Positions 17,885 to 27,723 of a stretch of 64,000 bases of DNA are shown one piece after another. A model generated the notes under the pieces. The model searched no databases. It was not told where the DNA came from and saw only the letters and a list, made by a program, of their open reading frames with translations. The stretch is from an uncultured Archangium sp. (GTDB taxonomy: Bacteria; Myxococcota; Myxococcia; Myxococcales; Myxococcaceae). A program made the translations under genes and the position numbers. Where the stretch lies: positions 62,001 through 126,000 of the forward strand of contig CAIVGN010000197.1 of assembly GCA_903905455.1 (NCBI GenBank), given 5' to 3'. Each line of letters opens with the position of its first letter. Position 1 is the stretch's first letter.

Positions 17885-18850
17885 TTACTTCGTGGCCTTG
17901 ATGGCGGCCTGCAGCTCGGGCATCGCCTTGAAGAGGTCGGCGACCAACCCGTAGTCGGCGATCTGGAAGATGGGCGCGTCACCGTCCTTGTTGATGGCGA
18001 CGATGGTCTTGCTGCCCTTCATGCCGGCCACGTGCTGGATGGCGCCGGAGATGCCCGCGGCCACGTACAGCGCCGGGGCGACGACCTTGCCGGTCTGGCC
18101 GATCTGCAGGTCGTTGGGCTGCCAGCCCGCATCGCACACCGCGCGCGACGCACCGACGGCCGCGCCGAGCTCGTCGGCGAGCCCTTCGATGGGCTTGAAG
18201 TCACCCTTGGTGCCGCGGCCACCGGCCACGACCACGCGGGCCTCGGTGAGGGCCGGGCGGGCGCTCTTCACTTCCTTGAAGTCGACGAACTTCGAGTACT
18301 GCTTGTCGGCCGCCGGGGCCGCGAACGCCTTCACTTCGCCCGCCCCGCTCTTCTCGGCGGCGGCGAACTCGGTGGTGCGCGCGGTGAAGCACTTCACGGC
18401 GCCCGCGAGCTTCACGGTGGCGATGACCGCGCCGGCCCACATGGGGCGGGTGACGGTGACGTCGGCGCCCGAGCCGTCGACCGAGAGGATCTCGGAGGCC
18501 ATCGGGGCCTTGAGCTTGGCGGCGACGCGCGGGAGCACGTCACGGCCGATGGCCGTCGCGCCTGCGCCCACCCACTCGGCGCCGATGGCGGTGGCCGCCG
18601 CGGCGATGGCCGGCGCCCAGTTCTCGGCGATGGGGTGCTCGAGCTGCGGGGCCGAGGCCGCGTGCACGACCTTCACGCCGTACTCCTTGACCGCCTCGGC
18701 GAGCGCGGTGGCGTCCTTCGCGAGGACGATGGCGTGCACATCGCCGCCCGTGGCCTTGGCGAGCTGGTGACCGGCGGTGATGGCGTTGAGGGTGGCCTTG
18801 CGGAGCGACCCGTTGGTGTTGGCTTCGACGACGATGAGAACGTTGCCCAT
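17885..18850 (-). CDS. etfA: Electron transfer flavoprotein subunit alpha
   Basis: FAD-carrying subunit that takes electrons from acyl-CoA dehydrogenases and passes them to ETF:quinone oxidoreductase. It has 321 residues, the normal length. The C-terminal FAD domain is clear: VVVAGGRGTKG, GASRAVCDAGW, QIGQTGKVVAPALYVAAGI, SGAIQHVAGMKGS and INKDGDAPIFQIADYGLV. It follows etfB by 31 bp in the usual B-A order. Confidence 0.97.
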   Translation of the reverse strand: MGNVLIVVEANTNGSLRKATLNAITAGHQLAKATGGDVHAIVLAKDATALAEAVKEYGVKVVHAASAPQLEHPIAENWAPAIAAAATAIGAEWVGAGATAIGRDVLPRVAAKLKAPMASEILSVDGSGADVTVTRPMWAGAVIATVKLAGAVKCFTARTTEFAAAEKSGAGEVKAFAAPAADKQYSKFVDFKEVKSARPALTEARVVVAGGRGTKGDFKPIEGLADELGAAVGASRAVCDAGWQPNDLQIGQTGKVVAPALYVAAGISGAIQHVAGMKGSKTIVAINKDGDAPIFQIADYGLVADLFKAMPELQAAIKATK

Positions 18851-18881
18851 GGTGTTTTCTTGGTTCCTTGAGGGGGTGCGA

Positions 18882-19685
18882 TCAGATCGCCTTGGCTTCG
18901 GTCTTGAGCTTCTCGACGAGCGCGGCCACGTCGGGCACCTTGATGCCGGCCTTGCGCGCGGGCGGGTGCGCCATCCTGGTCACCGTGAGCTTGGGGGTCA
19001 TGTCGACGCCCAGGGCCGCGGGGGTGTGCTCCTCGATGGGCTTGCTCTTGGCCTTCATGATGCCGGGCAGCGACGCGTAGCGCGGCTGGTTGAGGCGCAG
19101 CTCGGTGGTGGCCACGCAGGGCAGCGGGCTCTCGATGGTCTGCAGGCCGCCGTCGACCTCGCGCACCACGGTGATGCTCTTGCCGTCGGCCGCGAGCTTG
19201 ATGGCCGGGGTCTTCGACTTCTCGGCGTCGGACTCGAGCGACTCCTCCTTCGACGCGAAGGTGGCCTGCGACCAGCCCAGCCACTCCGAGAGGTACGAGC
19301 CCACCTGGCTCTGCTCGTCGTCGATGGCCTGCTTGCCGAGGATGCAGAGGTCGGGCTTTTCCTTCTCCACGATCTTCTGCAGGCACGCGGCGACGCCCAG
19401 CTGGTCCATCGGGCCTGTGTGGTTGACCCACACGGCGCGGGTGGCGCCCATGGCGAGCGCGTGGCGCAGCTGCTCGTGCACGTCCTTGGTGCCCACGGAC
19501 ACGACCACCACTTCGCCGCCGTGCTTGGCGACGAGGCGCAGCGCCTCTTCGACGCCGATCTCATCGAAGGGGTTGATCTTGTACTTGAGGCCTTCGGCGA
19601 CGATGCCGGTGCCCTGCGGGTTCACCTTGATCTTCGACTCGTAGTCTTCGACGCGCTTGGCGGTGACCAGGATCTTCAGAGGCAT
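18882..19685 (-). CDS. etfB: Electron transfer flavoprotein subunit beta
   Basis: AMP-binding partner of EtfA. It has 267 residues from the ATG at 19685, preceded by AAGGAG at eight bases. The family signature is present near 190-215: VATTELRLNQPRYASLPGI followed by MKAKSKPI. NPFDEIGVEEALRL near residue 40 is also typical. It lies 126 bp downstream of the acyl-CoA dehydrogenase gene, with a strong hairpin between. Confidence 0.97.
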   Translation of the reverse strand: MPLKILVTAKRVEDYESKIKVNPQGTGIVAEGLKYKINPFDEIGVEEALRLVAKHGGEVVVVSVGTKDVHEQLRHALAMGATRAVWVNHTGPMDQLGVAACLQKIVEKEKPDLCILGKQAIDDEQSQVGSYLSEWLGWSQATFASKEESLESDAEKSKTPAIKLAADGKSITVVREVDGGLQTIESPLPCVATTELRLNQPRYASLPGIMKAKSKPIEEHTPAALGVDMTPKLTVTRMAHPPARKAGIKVPDVAALVEKLKTEAKAI

Positions 19686-19763
19686 CTGGGAGGCTCCTTC
19701 GAATGAAGCGGCGCTGATTTGACGCGCCGCATTGTGTGAAACCGATTTATGAATCAACGCGCG

Positions 19764-19793
19764 GCGGTGCAACGAGAAGAGATGTTGCACCGC
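19764..19793. promoter_or_regulatory. 10-bp perfect stem-loop between the acyl-CoA dehydrogenase and etfB genes
   Basis: GCGGTGCAAC and GTTGCACCGC form a perfect inverted repeat around a 10-nt loop. No T-run follows on either strand, so it is not a classical terminator. It could be a regulator site for etfBA or a transcript-processing or stabilising hairpin. Confidence 0.45.
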
Positions 19794-19811
19794 AACACGC
19801 GAGGGGGCTGG

Positions 19812-20954
<1,143 letters not shown>

Positions 20955-21024
20955 GGGCCGGGGGCCTACCATGACCCCGTGGTGCGTGGCCTTCCTGATG
21001 CGCGAAGCGTCGCCTGAAGGAAGG

Positions 21025-21053
21025 TTGACCCCGCCCGGGAGCGGGCGAATACT
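21025..21053 (+). promoter_or_regulatory. Sigma-70-type promoter for the Ig-like lipoprotein, with a dyad in its spacer
   Basis: TTGACC (21025-21030), a 17-bp spacer, then AATACT (21048-21053). The spacer holds the inverted repeat CGCCCG-GGAG-CGGGCG at 21032-21047, which fills it almost completely. The ATG at 21087 is about 34 bp downstream of the -10. Confidence 0.5.
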
Positions 21054-21086
21054 CGCAGGCTTCTGGCCCCCCTTGAAGAGGCACCA

Positions 21087-23801
21087 ATGCTCCGCTCCGT
21101 GAAGCCCCTGTGGTTCGTCTCAACGATGACCGTTCTCGCCGCGTGCGGTCCCATGACCGTCGAGCCCGAGTTCAGCATGACCGCGAGTCCCCGCACGCTC
21201 GACGGCAACCGCCAGAAGTCGACGCTCAAGATCCTCGCCACCGACGACAAGAGCAAGCCGGGCACCGGCAGCGTGCGCGTCACCTCGACGGCCGGATCGA
21301 TGAAGGACGGCGAAGAGGTCACCCTCGTCGGCGGCGAAGGCACCGCGGAGTTCGGCTGCGATCGCGCCACCGACGTCAACTGCGCGGGCACGGTGAAGCT
21401 CACCGCCGAGTGGGTGGTCAGCGGGAAGCTCAACACCGCGACCACCTCGGTGACCATCACCCCGCCGGTGATCGTCTTGCCGGACGCCGGGGTCTCGCTG
21501 ACGGCCTCGCGCTCACAGATCGGCCTCGGCCTGGGCAACACGGTCGACCTCGTGGCCACCTACGCCATCGACGGCGTCCCGGCCGCCTCGAGCCCGGTGA
21601 CCATGAGCGCCTCCATCGGCACCCTGCTCTTCACCGACGGCGGCCCCTTCGTTTCCCCGGCGACCACGGACAGCGCCGGCCAGGTGCGCGCGGTGTTGAC
21701 CGAGAACGGAGTGACGGGCGTGGCGAACATCACGGCGGCGGGCGCCACGGGCCGCTCGGGCAACGCCAGCGTCACCATCTACGCCCCCGACGCGAGCGTG
21801 GTGCTGACCACCGACCGCACGCTGTTGACGGTGGGGTTCAACGAGCTCGCGCAGCTCACCGTGTCGCAGACGCTCGACAACCGGGTGGTCCCCGGTCGCC
21901 TGCTCCAGCTCGAGACCACGGCCGGCAAGCTGATGGAGACCGACGGCGGAGCCTTCGTCTCGCCGTCGCGGACCGACCTGGACGGCCGCATCCACGCGAT
22001 CCTCGCCGACACCGGCTCGAGCGCGCTGGCGACGGTGACGGCGACCGACCCCACCTTCGGCCGCTCGAGCTCCGTGGCCATCACCCTCGCCCCGCCTGAC
22101 GCGGGCGTGTTCATCACGGCCGACAAGCCGCGCGTGTACATCGGCGTCGGCGACAGCACGCCGGTCGCGGCCCGCCTGGTCGCCAACGGCGCGCCGGCGG
22201 TCGGTCGCAACCTCCAGGTCAGCACCACGCTCGGCACCCTCAGCCTCTCGGACGGCGGCGTGTTCTCGGGCGCGGGCATCACCGGGGCGAACGGCGCGCT
22301 CGGCCTCGAGCTGCACGAGGCGGGCATCGACGGCGTGGCGACGCTCACCGTGACCGACCCCCAGTCGGCGCGCACGGCGACCACCAACGTCGACATCCTG
22401 CGCATCGGCACCATCAACTACACCTCGACCAACTGCGGCCCGACGCTCAACTGCACGGTGATGGGCATCCGCAACTCGGGCTTCAACACCCAGGCGACCC
22501 TCCGCTTCACGGTGCGCGACGCGCGGACCACGCCGCAGCCGGTGATCGGCGTGCGCGTGACCTTCGTGCTCAACAACGCCCCCGCGGGCACGCTGGTGAC
22601 GGCCAACGGCATCACCGACGTCAACGGCAACGTCGACGCGGTGGTGACCTCGGGTAACAGCATCGGCTCGTTCTCGGTCACCGCCACGGTGATCAACGGG
22701 GTCTCGGCGAGCAGCCCCACCATCGGCGTGCGCGGCGCGACGCCCTCGAGCAAGGGCTTCCAGTTCCAGTGCTCGAAGGTCAACCTGCCGGTCTACCGCT
22801 CGACGACCCCCCCGCTGGTGATCCCCGTGCCCTGCACGGTCATCCTCGTCGACCGCAACAGCAACCCGGTGGGCACCGGCACCTCGGTGCAGTTCCTCGC
22901 GGAGGCCGGCAACATTCCCAACAGCGCGGTCACGCAAGCCTACGTGCCACCCAACGGGATCAACGAAGGCCGCGGCATGGTGGCCTTCGACACCAGCGGC
23001 ACCTTCCCCGCCGTCGACGTCGACTTCCTGACGGCCAACCCGACCCAGTTCCCGTTCGCCCGGCAGCTCGAGCCCAGCCGCGCCGACGGCCTGCTGACGC
23101 GCAACCCGCGCGACGGCCTGGTCACGCTCATCGCCTACACCGACGGTGAAGAATGGTTCGACGACTCGAACGCCAACGGCGTGCGCGACACGGGTGAACA
23201 GTTCATCGACCAGGGCGAGCCCTTCGTGGACTCCAACGACGACGACGTGCGCCAGAACGGCGAGAACTACATCGACGTCGACGGCAACGGCGCGTGGACG
23301 CCCCCGAACGGCACCTGGGAGGCGAGCACCAAGATCTGGACCAAGACCTACCTGCTGTACACGGACTACTCGGAGCCCTCGATCGCCTTCTTCAACCCCA
23401 CCACGTTCAACGTCGCCAAGGGAACGTCGGTGCCGATCGACGTGTACATGCCCGACAAGAACTGGAACGTGGTCGAGCAGGGCAGCACCCTGGCCATCAC
23501 CCGCACCTCCAACCGCGGCAGCGTCACCATCGCCACGCGGCTCGATCTCGACAGCTACGGGTTCGTGATGGAACCGCGCCGGCTCACCAACCCCACCGGC
23601 GCCGCGGACTGCACGCCCGGCCTGCCCACCTGCGTGTTCCGCACCGCGTTCGGCACCTGGGCCCGGGGGCCGGTCGGCCTCCTGACGCTCGTCGGCGCCT
23701 CCATCACGGACGCCAACCCCGCCGAAATGGACACCATCACCGTGCGCACCACCGTGCGCGGGGCCACGGTGCCGGCGAACGTGAGCGGCATCTTCCAGTG
23801 A
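21087..23801 (+). CDS. Large lipoprotein with tandem Ig-like (Big_1/invasin-type) domains
   Basis: Probable outer-membrane or surface lipoprotein of 904 residues; function unknown, adhesion-like architecture. The leader ends in VLAAC (Cys about 20). At least three repeats of about 110 residues follow, each starting DAG/DAS-V and holding a DGGxFxSP or DGGVFSG turn and a G-x-A-x-(I/V)T-A/V end (about 135-235, 240-345, 345-440). A further Ig-like domain spans 460-560. Residues 690-740 hold two Asp/Asn-rich loops (DDSNANGVRDTGE, DSNDDDVRQNGE, DVDGNGAW), resembling EF-hand or dockerin-type calcium loops. GAGG five bases before the ATG supports the start. Confidence 0.85.
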   Translation: MLRSVKPLWFVSTMTVLAACGPMTVEPEFSMTASPRTLDGNRQKSTLKILATDDKSKPGTGSVRVTSTAGSMKDGEEVTLVGGEGTAEFGCDRATDVNCAGTVKLTAEWVVSGKLNTATTSVTITPPVIVLPDAGVSLTASRSQIGLGLGNTVDLVATYAIDGVPAASSPVTMSASIGTLLFTDGGPFVSPATTDSAGQVRAVLTENGVTGVANITAAGATGRSGNASVTIYAPDASVVLTTDRTLLTVGFNELAQLTVSQTLDNRVVPGRLLQLETTAGKLMETDGGAFVSPSRTDLDGRIHAILADTGSSALATVTATDPTFGRSSSVAITLAPPDAGVFITADKPRVYIGVGDSTPVAARLVANGAPAVGRNLQVSTTLGTLSLSDGGVFSGAGITGANGALGLELHEAGIDGVATLTVTDPQSARTATTNVDILRIGTINYTSTNCGPTLNCTVMGIRNSGFNTQATLRFTVRDARTTPQPVIGVRVTFVLNNAPAGTLVTANGITDVNGNVDAVVTSGNSIGSFSVTATVINGVSASSPTIGVRGATPSSKGFQFQCSKVNLPVYRSTTPPLVIPVPCTVILVDRNSNPVGTGTSVQFLAEAGNIPNSAVTQAYVPPNGINEGRGMVAFDTSGTFPAVDVDFLTANPTQFPFARQLEPSRADGLLTRNPRDGLVTLIAYTDGEEWFDDSNANGVRDTGEQFIDQGEPFVDSNDDDVRQNGENYIDVDGNGAWTPPNGTWEASTKIWTKTYLLYTDYSEPSIAFFNPTTFNVAKGTSVPIDVYMPDKNWNVVEQGSTLAITRTSNRGSVTIATRLDLDSYGFVMEPRRLTNPTGAADCTPGLPTCVFRTAFGTWARGPVGLLTLVGASITDANPAEMDTITVRTTVRGATVPANVSGIFQ

Positions 23802-23823
23802 GCTGACGCGCCCCGCGTCCCCC

Positions 23824-23857
23824 AAGCCTCCGCGTCCCCGTGGCGCGGAGGCTTTTT
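23824..23857 (+). terminator. Rho-independent terminator after the Ig-like lipoprotein
   Basis: GCCTCCGCG (23826-23834) pairs perfectly with CGCGGAGGC (23844-23852), followed by TTTTT (23853-23857). It lies 25 bp past the stop codon. Confidence 0.85.
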
Positions 23858-23895
23858 CATGCCCTCCGTGGGCCGCCCGGGCTAAGCGCCGCCGC

Positions 23896-24906
23896 ATGGC
23901 GCGCCCCCGCACGAAGCCCGACGCCCGCAAGCAGACCAGGCAGGGCGCCCTCGCCTACGCGCGGCAGGTGCTCACGCAGGAGGCCCGCGCCATCGACTCG
24001 TTGTGCACCCGCCTGGGCGACGACTTCTTCACGGCCCTCGAGGCGCTGCAACAGACCAAGGGCCGCGTGGTGTGCACCGGCATCGGCAAGCCGGGCTTCA
24101 TCGCCCAGAAGCTCTCGGCCACCCTGGCCTCCACCGGCGTGCCCTCGCTCTACCTGCACCCCGCCGAGGCGGCGCACGGAGACCTGGGCCGCGTGGCGAA
24201 GGGAGACGTGGTGGTGGCGCTCTCGAACTCCGGCGCCACCGAAGAGGTGGTGCGGTTGCTGGTGCCGCTCAAGCGCCTCGGGGTGACGATCATCGCCATC
24301 ACCGGCGACGTCGACTCGCCGCTGGCCCAGGGCGCCGACGTGGTGGTCGACCTGGGGCCCATCGACGAGGCCTGCCCGATGGGGCTGGTGCCCACGGCGT
24401 CGTCGGCGGCCCTGCACGCGGTGTGCGACGCGCTGGCCATGACCCTCGCCTGGCGCCGGGAGTTCAACGAGGCGGAGTACGCCCTGTACCACCCGGGCGG
24501 AAAGCTCGGCCGCAGCGTGATGAAGGTGCGCGAGGTGATGCGCACCGGCGAGGCCAACCCGCTCATTGGCCACACGGCCACGCTGGAAGAGGTGGTGGTG
24601 GTGATGACACGCACCCGGGGGCGTCCCGGCGCGGCCAACGTCATCGACGGCAAGGGCCGGCTGGTGGGCATCTTCACCGACGGTGACCTGCGGCGCCTGG
24701 CCGAGAAGCACGAACTGGACCTGACGCGGCGGATCTCCGAGGTGATGTTCAAGCGCCCGCGGTGCATCGGCCCCGAAGAACTGGTGCTCGCGGCAGCGGC
24801 GTTGATGCGCGAGCTGCAGATTGATCAGCTGCCGGTGGTCGACGCCGAAGGGCGCGCCGTGGGGCTGCTCGACGTCCAGGACGTGCTGGCCGCCCGGCTC
24901 GGCTGA
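23896..24906 (+). CDS. kdsD: Arabinose-5-phosphate isomerase (KdsD/KpsF/GutQ family)
   Basis: Converts ribulose-5-phosphate to arabinose-5-phosphate, the first step toward Kdo for LPS. It has 336 residues: a SIS sugar-isomerase domain (about 40-200) with GIGKPGFIAQKLSATLASTG, HGDLGRV and LSNSGATEEV, the turn YHPGGKLGRS, then two CBS domains (about 205-270 and 275-335; FTDGDLRRL, LPVVDAEGRAVGLLDVQD). This is the full length and domain order of KdsD. Other kds/lpx genes are not in the window. Confidence 0.93.
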   Translation: MARPRTKPDARKQTRQGALAYARQVLTQEARAIDSLCTRLGDDFFTALEALQQTKGRVVCTGIGKPGFIAQKLSATLASTGVPSLYLHPAEAAHGDLGRVAKGDVVVALSNSGATEEVVRLLVPLKRLGVTIIAITGDVDSPLAQGADVVVDLGPIDEACPMGLVPTASSAALHAVCDALAMTLAWRREFNEAEYALYHPGGKLGRSVMKVREVMRTGEANPLIGHTATLEEVVVVMTRTRGRPGAANVIDGKGRLVGIFTDGDLRRLAEKHELDLTRRISEVMFKRPRCIGPEELVLAAAALMRELQIDQLPVVDAEGRAVGLLDVQDVLAARLG

Positions 24907-25128
24907 CCGGGTCGGGGCGACAGACATCTGACGTCCGGCCGGACCTGCGCGAGTGTGGCCAGACCTCACCCGGGTCTGCCCGACCCGCTACCCCATGAGC
25001 GAACCCCGCAGGATGTGGCGATCCTCCGCCCCTGATCCGGAGGCATGGCGGTTGCTCAAGACCCCGACGGACGGAAGCAGCCTCTGGTGCCGTGGGGGTA
25101 TTGGGGCTGCGTCTGCGGAGGCGTCGTC

Positions 25129-25578
25129 GTGAGCGAATTCCCGTCACCTGATTCGTTGGCTTCAATGGTCAACAGCGTGACCACCACCATGATGAACGTG
25201 AAGTTCGCGCTCGTCCCGATGGCGGAACAGACGGTGCCCTTTCGCCGGGCGGTGCTCCCCATCTCGGGGCCGGTGCCCGTCTCGGTGGTGGTCACCGGAG
25301 ATCAAGCCAGTTGCCAGGCGCTGGGGGCGCGGCTGTTCATGGTCACCCCGCAGGACGTCGACATCTCGATGATGGAAGACACGCTGCGCGAGCTGGCGAA
25401 CATCACCGCGGGGCAGGTCAAGCGCGCGATGTCGCTCGACTCGGCGCTGGGCCTGCCGCGCATCGTCAAGGGGACCGACCCATGGTCAGGCACCGTCGGC
25501 GGCCAACAACTGATCGTGCTGCGAGCCGAGAGCGCAGACATTCACCTCGAAGTGCAGATTGCAATGCACACGAGCTGA
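25129..25578 (+). CDS. CheX-like chemotaxis phosphatase domain protein
   Basis: Protein of 149 residues resembling the CheX/CheC/FliY phosphatase fold, which dephosphorylates CheY-type regulators. The helix MEDTLRELANITAGQVKRAM carries the E-x-x-N catalytic pair. The start is a GTG at 25129 with GGAGG seven bases upstream; an ATG at 25045 has its GGAGG too close. The gene lies 36 bp before a double-REC protein, its likely substrate. Confidence 0.75.
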   Translation: MSEFPSPDSLASMVNSVTTTMMNVKFALVPMAEQTVPFRRAVLPISGPVPVSVVVTGDQASCQALGARLFMVTPQDVDISMMEDTLRELANITAGQVKRAMSLDSALGLPRIVKGTDPWSGTVGGQQLIVLRAESADIHLEVQIAMHTS

Positions 25579-25614
25579 CCGCCCACCCGTTTTCATTGAA
25601 GAGAGGAACCAGTC

Positions 25615-26775
25615 ATGTCGCGAATTCTGACGGTGGATGACAGCAAGGCGATCCGCATGATCGTCTCGAAGCAGGTGGCGGAGCTTGGCTTCGAGGTGGA
25701 CGAGGCGGAGGACGGCATCCAGGGCCTGGCGAAGCTCGAGGAGCTCACCTACGACCTGGTGGTGCTCGACGTCACCATGCCCAACCTCGACGGGCCGGGC
25801 ATGCTGGCCAAGATGCGCGAGGCGGGCAACAAGACGCCGGTGCTGATGCTCACCAGCGAATCGAAGAAGAGCATCATGGTGGACGTGATGAAGGCCGGCA
25901 TCGAGGACTACATCTTGAAGCCCTTCAAGCCCGAGGAGCTCAAGGCCAAGGTGCTCAAGGTGCTCAAGCTGTCCGGGCCGGTGGGCAGCCCCGTCTCGTC
26001 GGGCGGTGGCGGGGTGACGGCCTCGTCGAACACGGCGGCGTCGCTGGGCCGCGTGGACCCCACGGGCAAGCAGTTCATCGACATTCTCGTCATCGACGAC
26101 ATGGAGAACGTGCACAAGAAGCTCAAGACCCTGGTCCCGGCCCACGTGACCGTGGGCAGCGCGATGAGCGCCGCGGCCGCGCTGTCCATGTGCCGCGAGA
26201 AGGTCTTCCGCGTGGTATTCCTCGACACCGACATTCCCGACGTGAACTCGGCGGCGCTGATGAACCAACTGCGCACGCTGCAGCAGCACGCGGCCTTCCT
26301 CGCGCTGGCGCTGCGCACGCCCAACGACGTGCAGAAAGAGCAGCAGGCGCTGGGCTTCGACGACGTGATCTTCAAGCCCTTCGACAAGGACAGCATCGAC
26401 GACTTCCTGATCCGCTACTTCAACGACCAGGAGCTGGTGGTGGCCGAGGAGAACCTGGTGAAGATCGGCTCGTTCACCGGCAAGGAAGACCGCATCGAGA
26501 AGTACTTCGCGCGCGTCACCAAGTTGCTCGAGGAGAACATCGAGAAGCTCGCCGCGGCCTGCTTCGACGAGGTGATCGTCGACCTGACGAACTCGCCCAT
26601 CAAGTCCGACCGCACGCCCCGCCTGGTCCTCGACATCAAGAAGGAAGCCAGCAAGCGCGGCATCGAAGTGAAGTTGGTGGCCGGCGCCGAGGTCTCGGTG
26701 CTGCTCAAGAAGTTCGACGAGACCGCCAAGCTCGTCATTTGCCCCTCGGTGCACGAGGCGCGCCGGGCCGCCTGA
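25615..26775 (+). CDS. Double response-regulator protein with a C-terminal STAS-like domain
   Basis: Cytosolic signalling protein of 386 residues. REC1 (1-120) is CheY-like: DD at 8-9, phospho-acceptor Asp in VVLDVTMP, Thr in LMLTSE and Lys in LKPFKPEE. A Gly/Ser linker follows, then REC2 (about 155-275), which also keeps DD, an Asp in VVFLDTDIPD, Thr in LALRTP and Lys in FKPFDKD. Residues 320-386 (EVIVDLTNSPIKSD, ASKRGIEVKLVAGAEVSVLLKKF, PSVHEARRA) have STAS shape, suggesting a partner-switch output instead of DNA binding. Ribosome site GAGAGGA is present. It is the centre of a CheX-REC-HDOD operon. Confidence 0.85.
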   Translation: MSRILTVDDSKAIRMIVSKQVAELGFEVDEAEDGIQGLAKLEELTYDLVVLDVTMPNLDGPGMLAKMREAGNKTPVLMLTSESKKSIMVDVMKAGIEDYILKPFKPEELKAKVLKVLKLSGPVGSPVSSGGGGVTASSNTAASLGRVDPTGKQFIDILVIDDMENVHKKLKTLVPAHVTVGSAMSAAAALSMCREKVFRVVFLDTDIPDVNSAALMNQLRTLQQHAAFLALALRTPNDVQKEQQALGFDDVIFKPFDKDSIDDFLIRYFNDQELVVAEENLVKIGSFTGKEDRIEKYFARVTKLLEENIEKLAAACFDEVIVDLTNSPIKSDRTPRLVLDIKKEASKRGIEVKLVAGAEVSVLLKKFDETAKLVICPSVHEARRAA

Positions 26776-26796
26776 CTGCCCGACAAGGACTGAGCC

Positions 26797-27669
26797 ATGT
26801 CGACCCCCGTCGCCGACCGCCTTGCCCAGGAGGCGCAGACCATCCTGGAGAAGCGGATCGCCGACAACCAGCTGAACCTCCCACCGCCGCCAGCGGTGGT
26901 GATGAAGGCGATGGCGCTGCTGCGAGAGCCCAACCCATCGCCCAAGGACACCGCGTCGCTCATCGAACGTGATGCCACCGTGGCCGCGCGCGTGCTGCGA
27001 GCCGCCAACCTGGTTCAAGGCAATTCAGAGAAGGCGCGCAGCCTGCCGCAAGCCATGACCCGCCTGGGCGCCGAGCGCCTGCGCGCGGCCCTGGTCGAGG
27101 CGAGCGCGCACCGGCTCTTCGAGTCGCGAGATCAACGCATCGTCGACGCCACCCGGGGGCTGTGGGAACACGCCCTGGGCGTGGCCATGCTCTCGCGCGA
27201 CGTCGCGGCCCTGTGCGGCGTGGCCGAGACCGAGGCCGCCTACCTCGGAGGGCTGCTGCACGACATCGGCAAGCCGGTGGTGGCGTGGCTGCTGCTGGAG
27301 GCGGAGAAGTCGGTGGTCGGCACCCGCACCAACGTGTGGATCGACCCCGAGGTGTGGATCGAGGTGGTCAACCGCGTGCACCGCCCCATCGGCGTGGCGC
27401 TGTCCACCAAGTGGGGCTTCCCCGAGTCGATCACCAGCGCCATCCAGGACTGCAACGAATACAACGGCAGCGATCGCCTCTCGGTGCCCAACTGCGTGCG
27501 CTTCGCCAACGCGCTCACCAAGCGCGAGGGCCTCTACGTCGGCAAGTTCGACGCCTCCGACATGGACGCCATGGTGATGATCGGCCGGTCGCTGCTGGGC
27601 ATCGACGACAACGTGCTCTCGCGACTCTCGGGTGGCCTGGCCGAGCGCGTGCGCATGCTCATGGGCTGA
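26797..27669 (+). CDS. HDOD domain protein (first of a convergent pair)
   Basis: Protein of 290 residues. The HDOD domain (about 25-230) contains LPPPPAVVMKAM, SLIERDATVAARVLRAAN, MTRLGAERLRAALVEASA and the HD-type LLHDIGKPVVAW. HDOD proteins are signalling modules; most have lost phosphodiesterase activity and act through protein contacts. It follows the double-REC gene by 21 bp, so input from that regulator is likely. The C-terminus is helical (SLLGIDDNVLSRL). Confidence 0.88.
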   Translation: MSTPVADRLAQEAQTILEKRIADNQLNLPPPPAVVMKAMALLREPNPSPKDTASLIERDATVAARVLRAANLVQGNSEKARSLPQAMTRLGAERLRAALVEASAHRLFESRDQRIVDATRGLWEHALGVAMLSRDVAALCGVAETEAAYLGGLLHDIGKPVVAWLLLEAEKSVVGTRTNVWIDPEVWIEVVNRVHRPIGVALSTKWGFPESITSAIQDCNEYNGSDRLSVPNCVRFANALTKREGLYVGKFDASDMDAMVMIGRSLLGIDDNVLSRLSGGLAERVRMLMG

Positions 27670-27723
27670 GGCCGGACCCGGGGAGCCGCGAGGCCCCCCG
27701 TCGATCCAGCGACCCCTGCAACC

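Noticed and set aside
15370-17901. An 843-codon plus-strand frame
   Set aside because: It is antisense to the PG-binding, ftsE and MBL-fold genes, all of which have intact motifs on the minus strand.
21513-23930. An 805-codon minus-strand frame
   Set aside because: It lies antisense to the Ig-like lipoprotein, which has a promoter, ribosome site, lipobox and terminator.
24907-25128. GGGTCGGG (24909) and CCCGACCC (24979) as a terminator after kdsD
   Set aside because: The arms are about 60 bp apart and no T-run follows. This is probably chance in GC-rich DNA.
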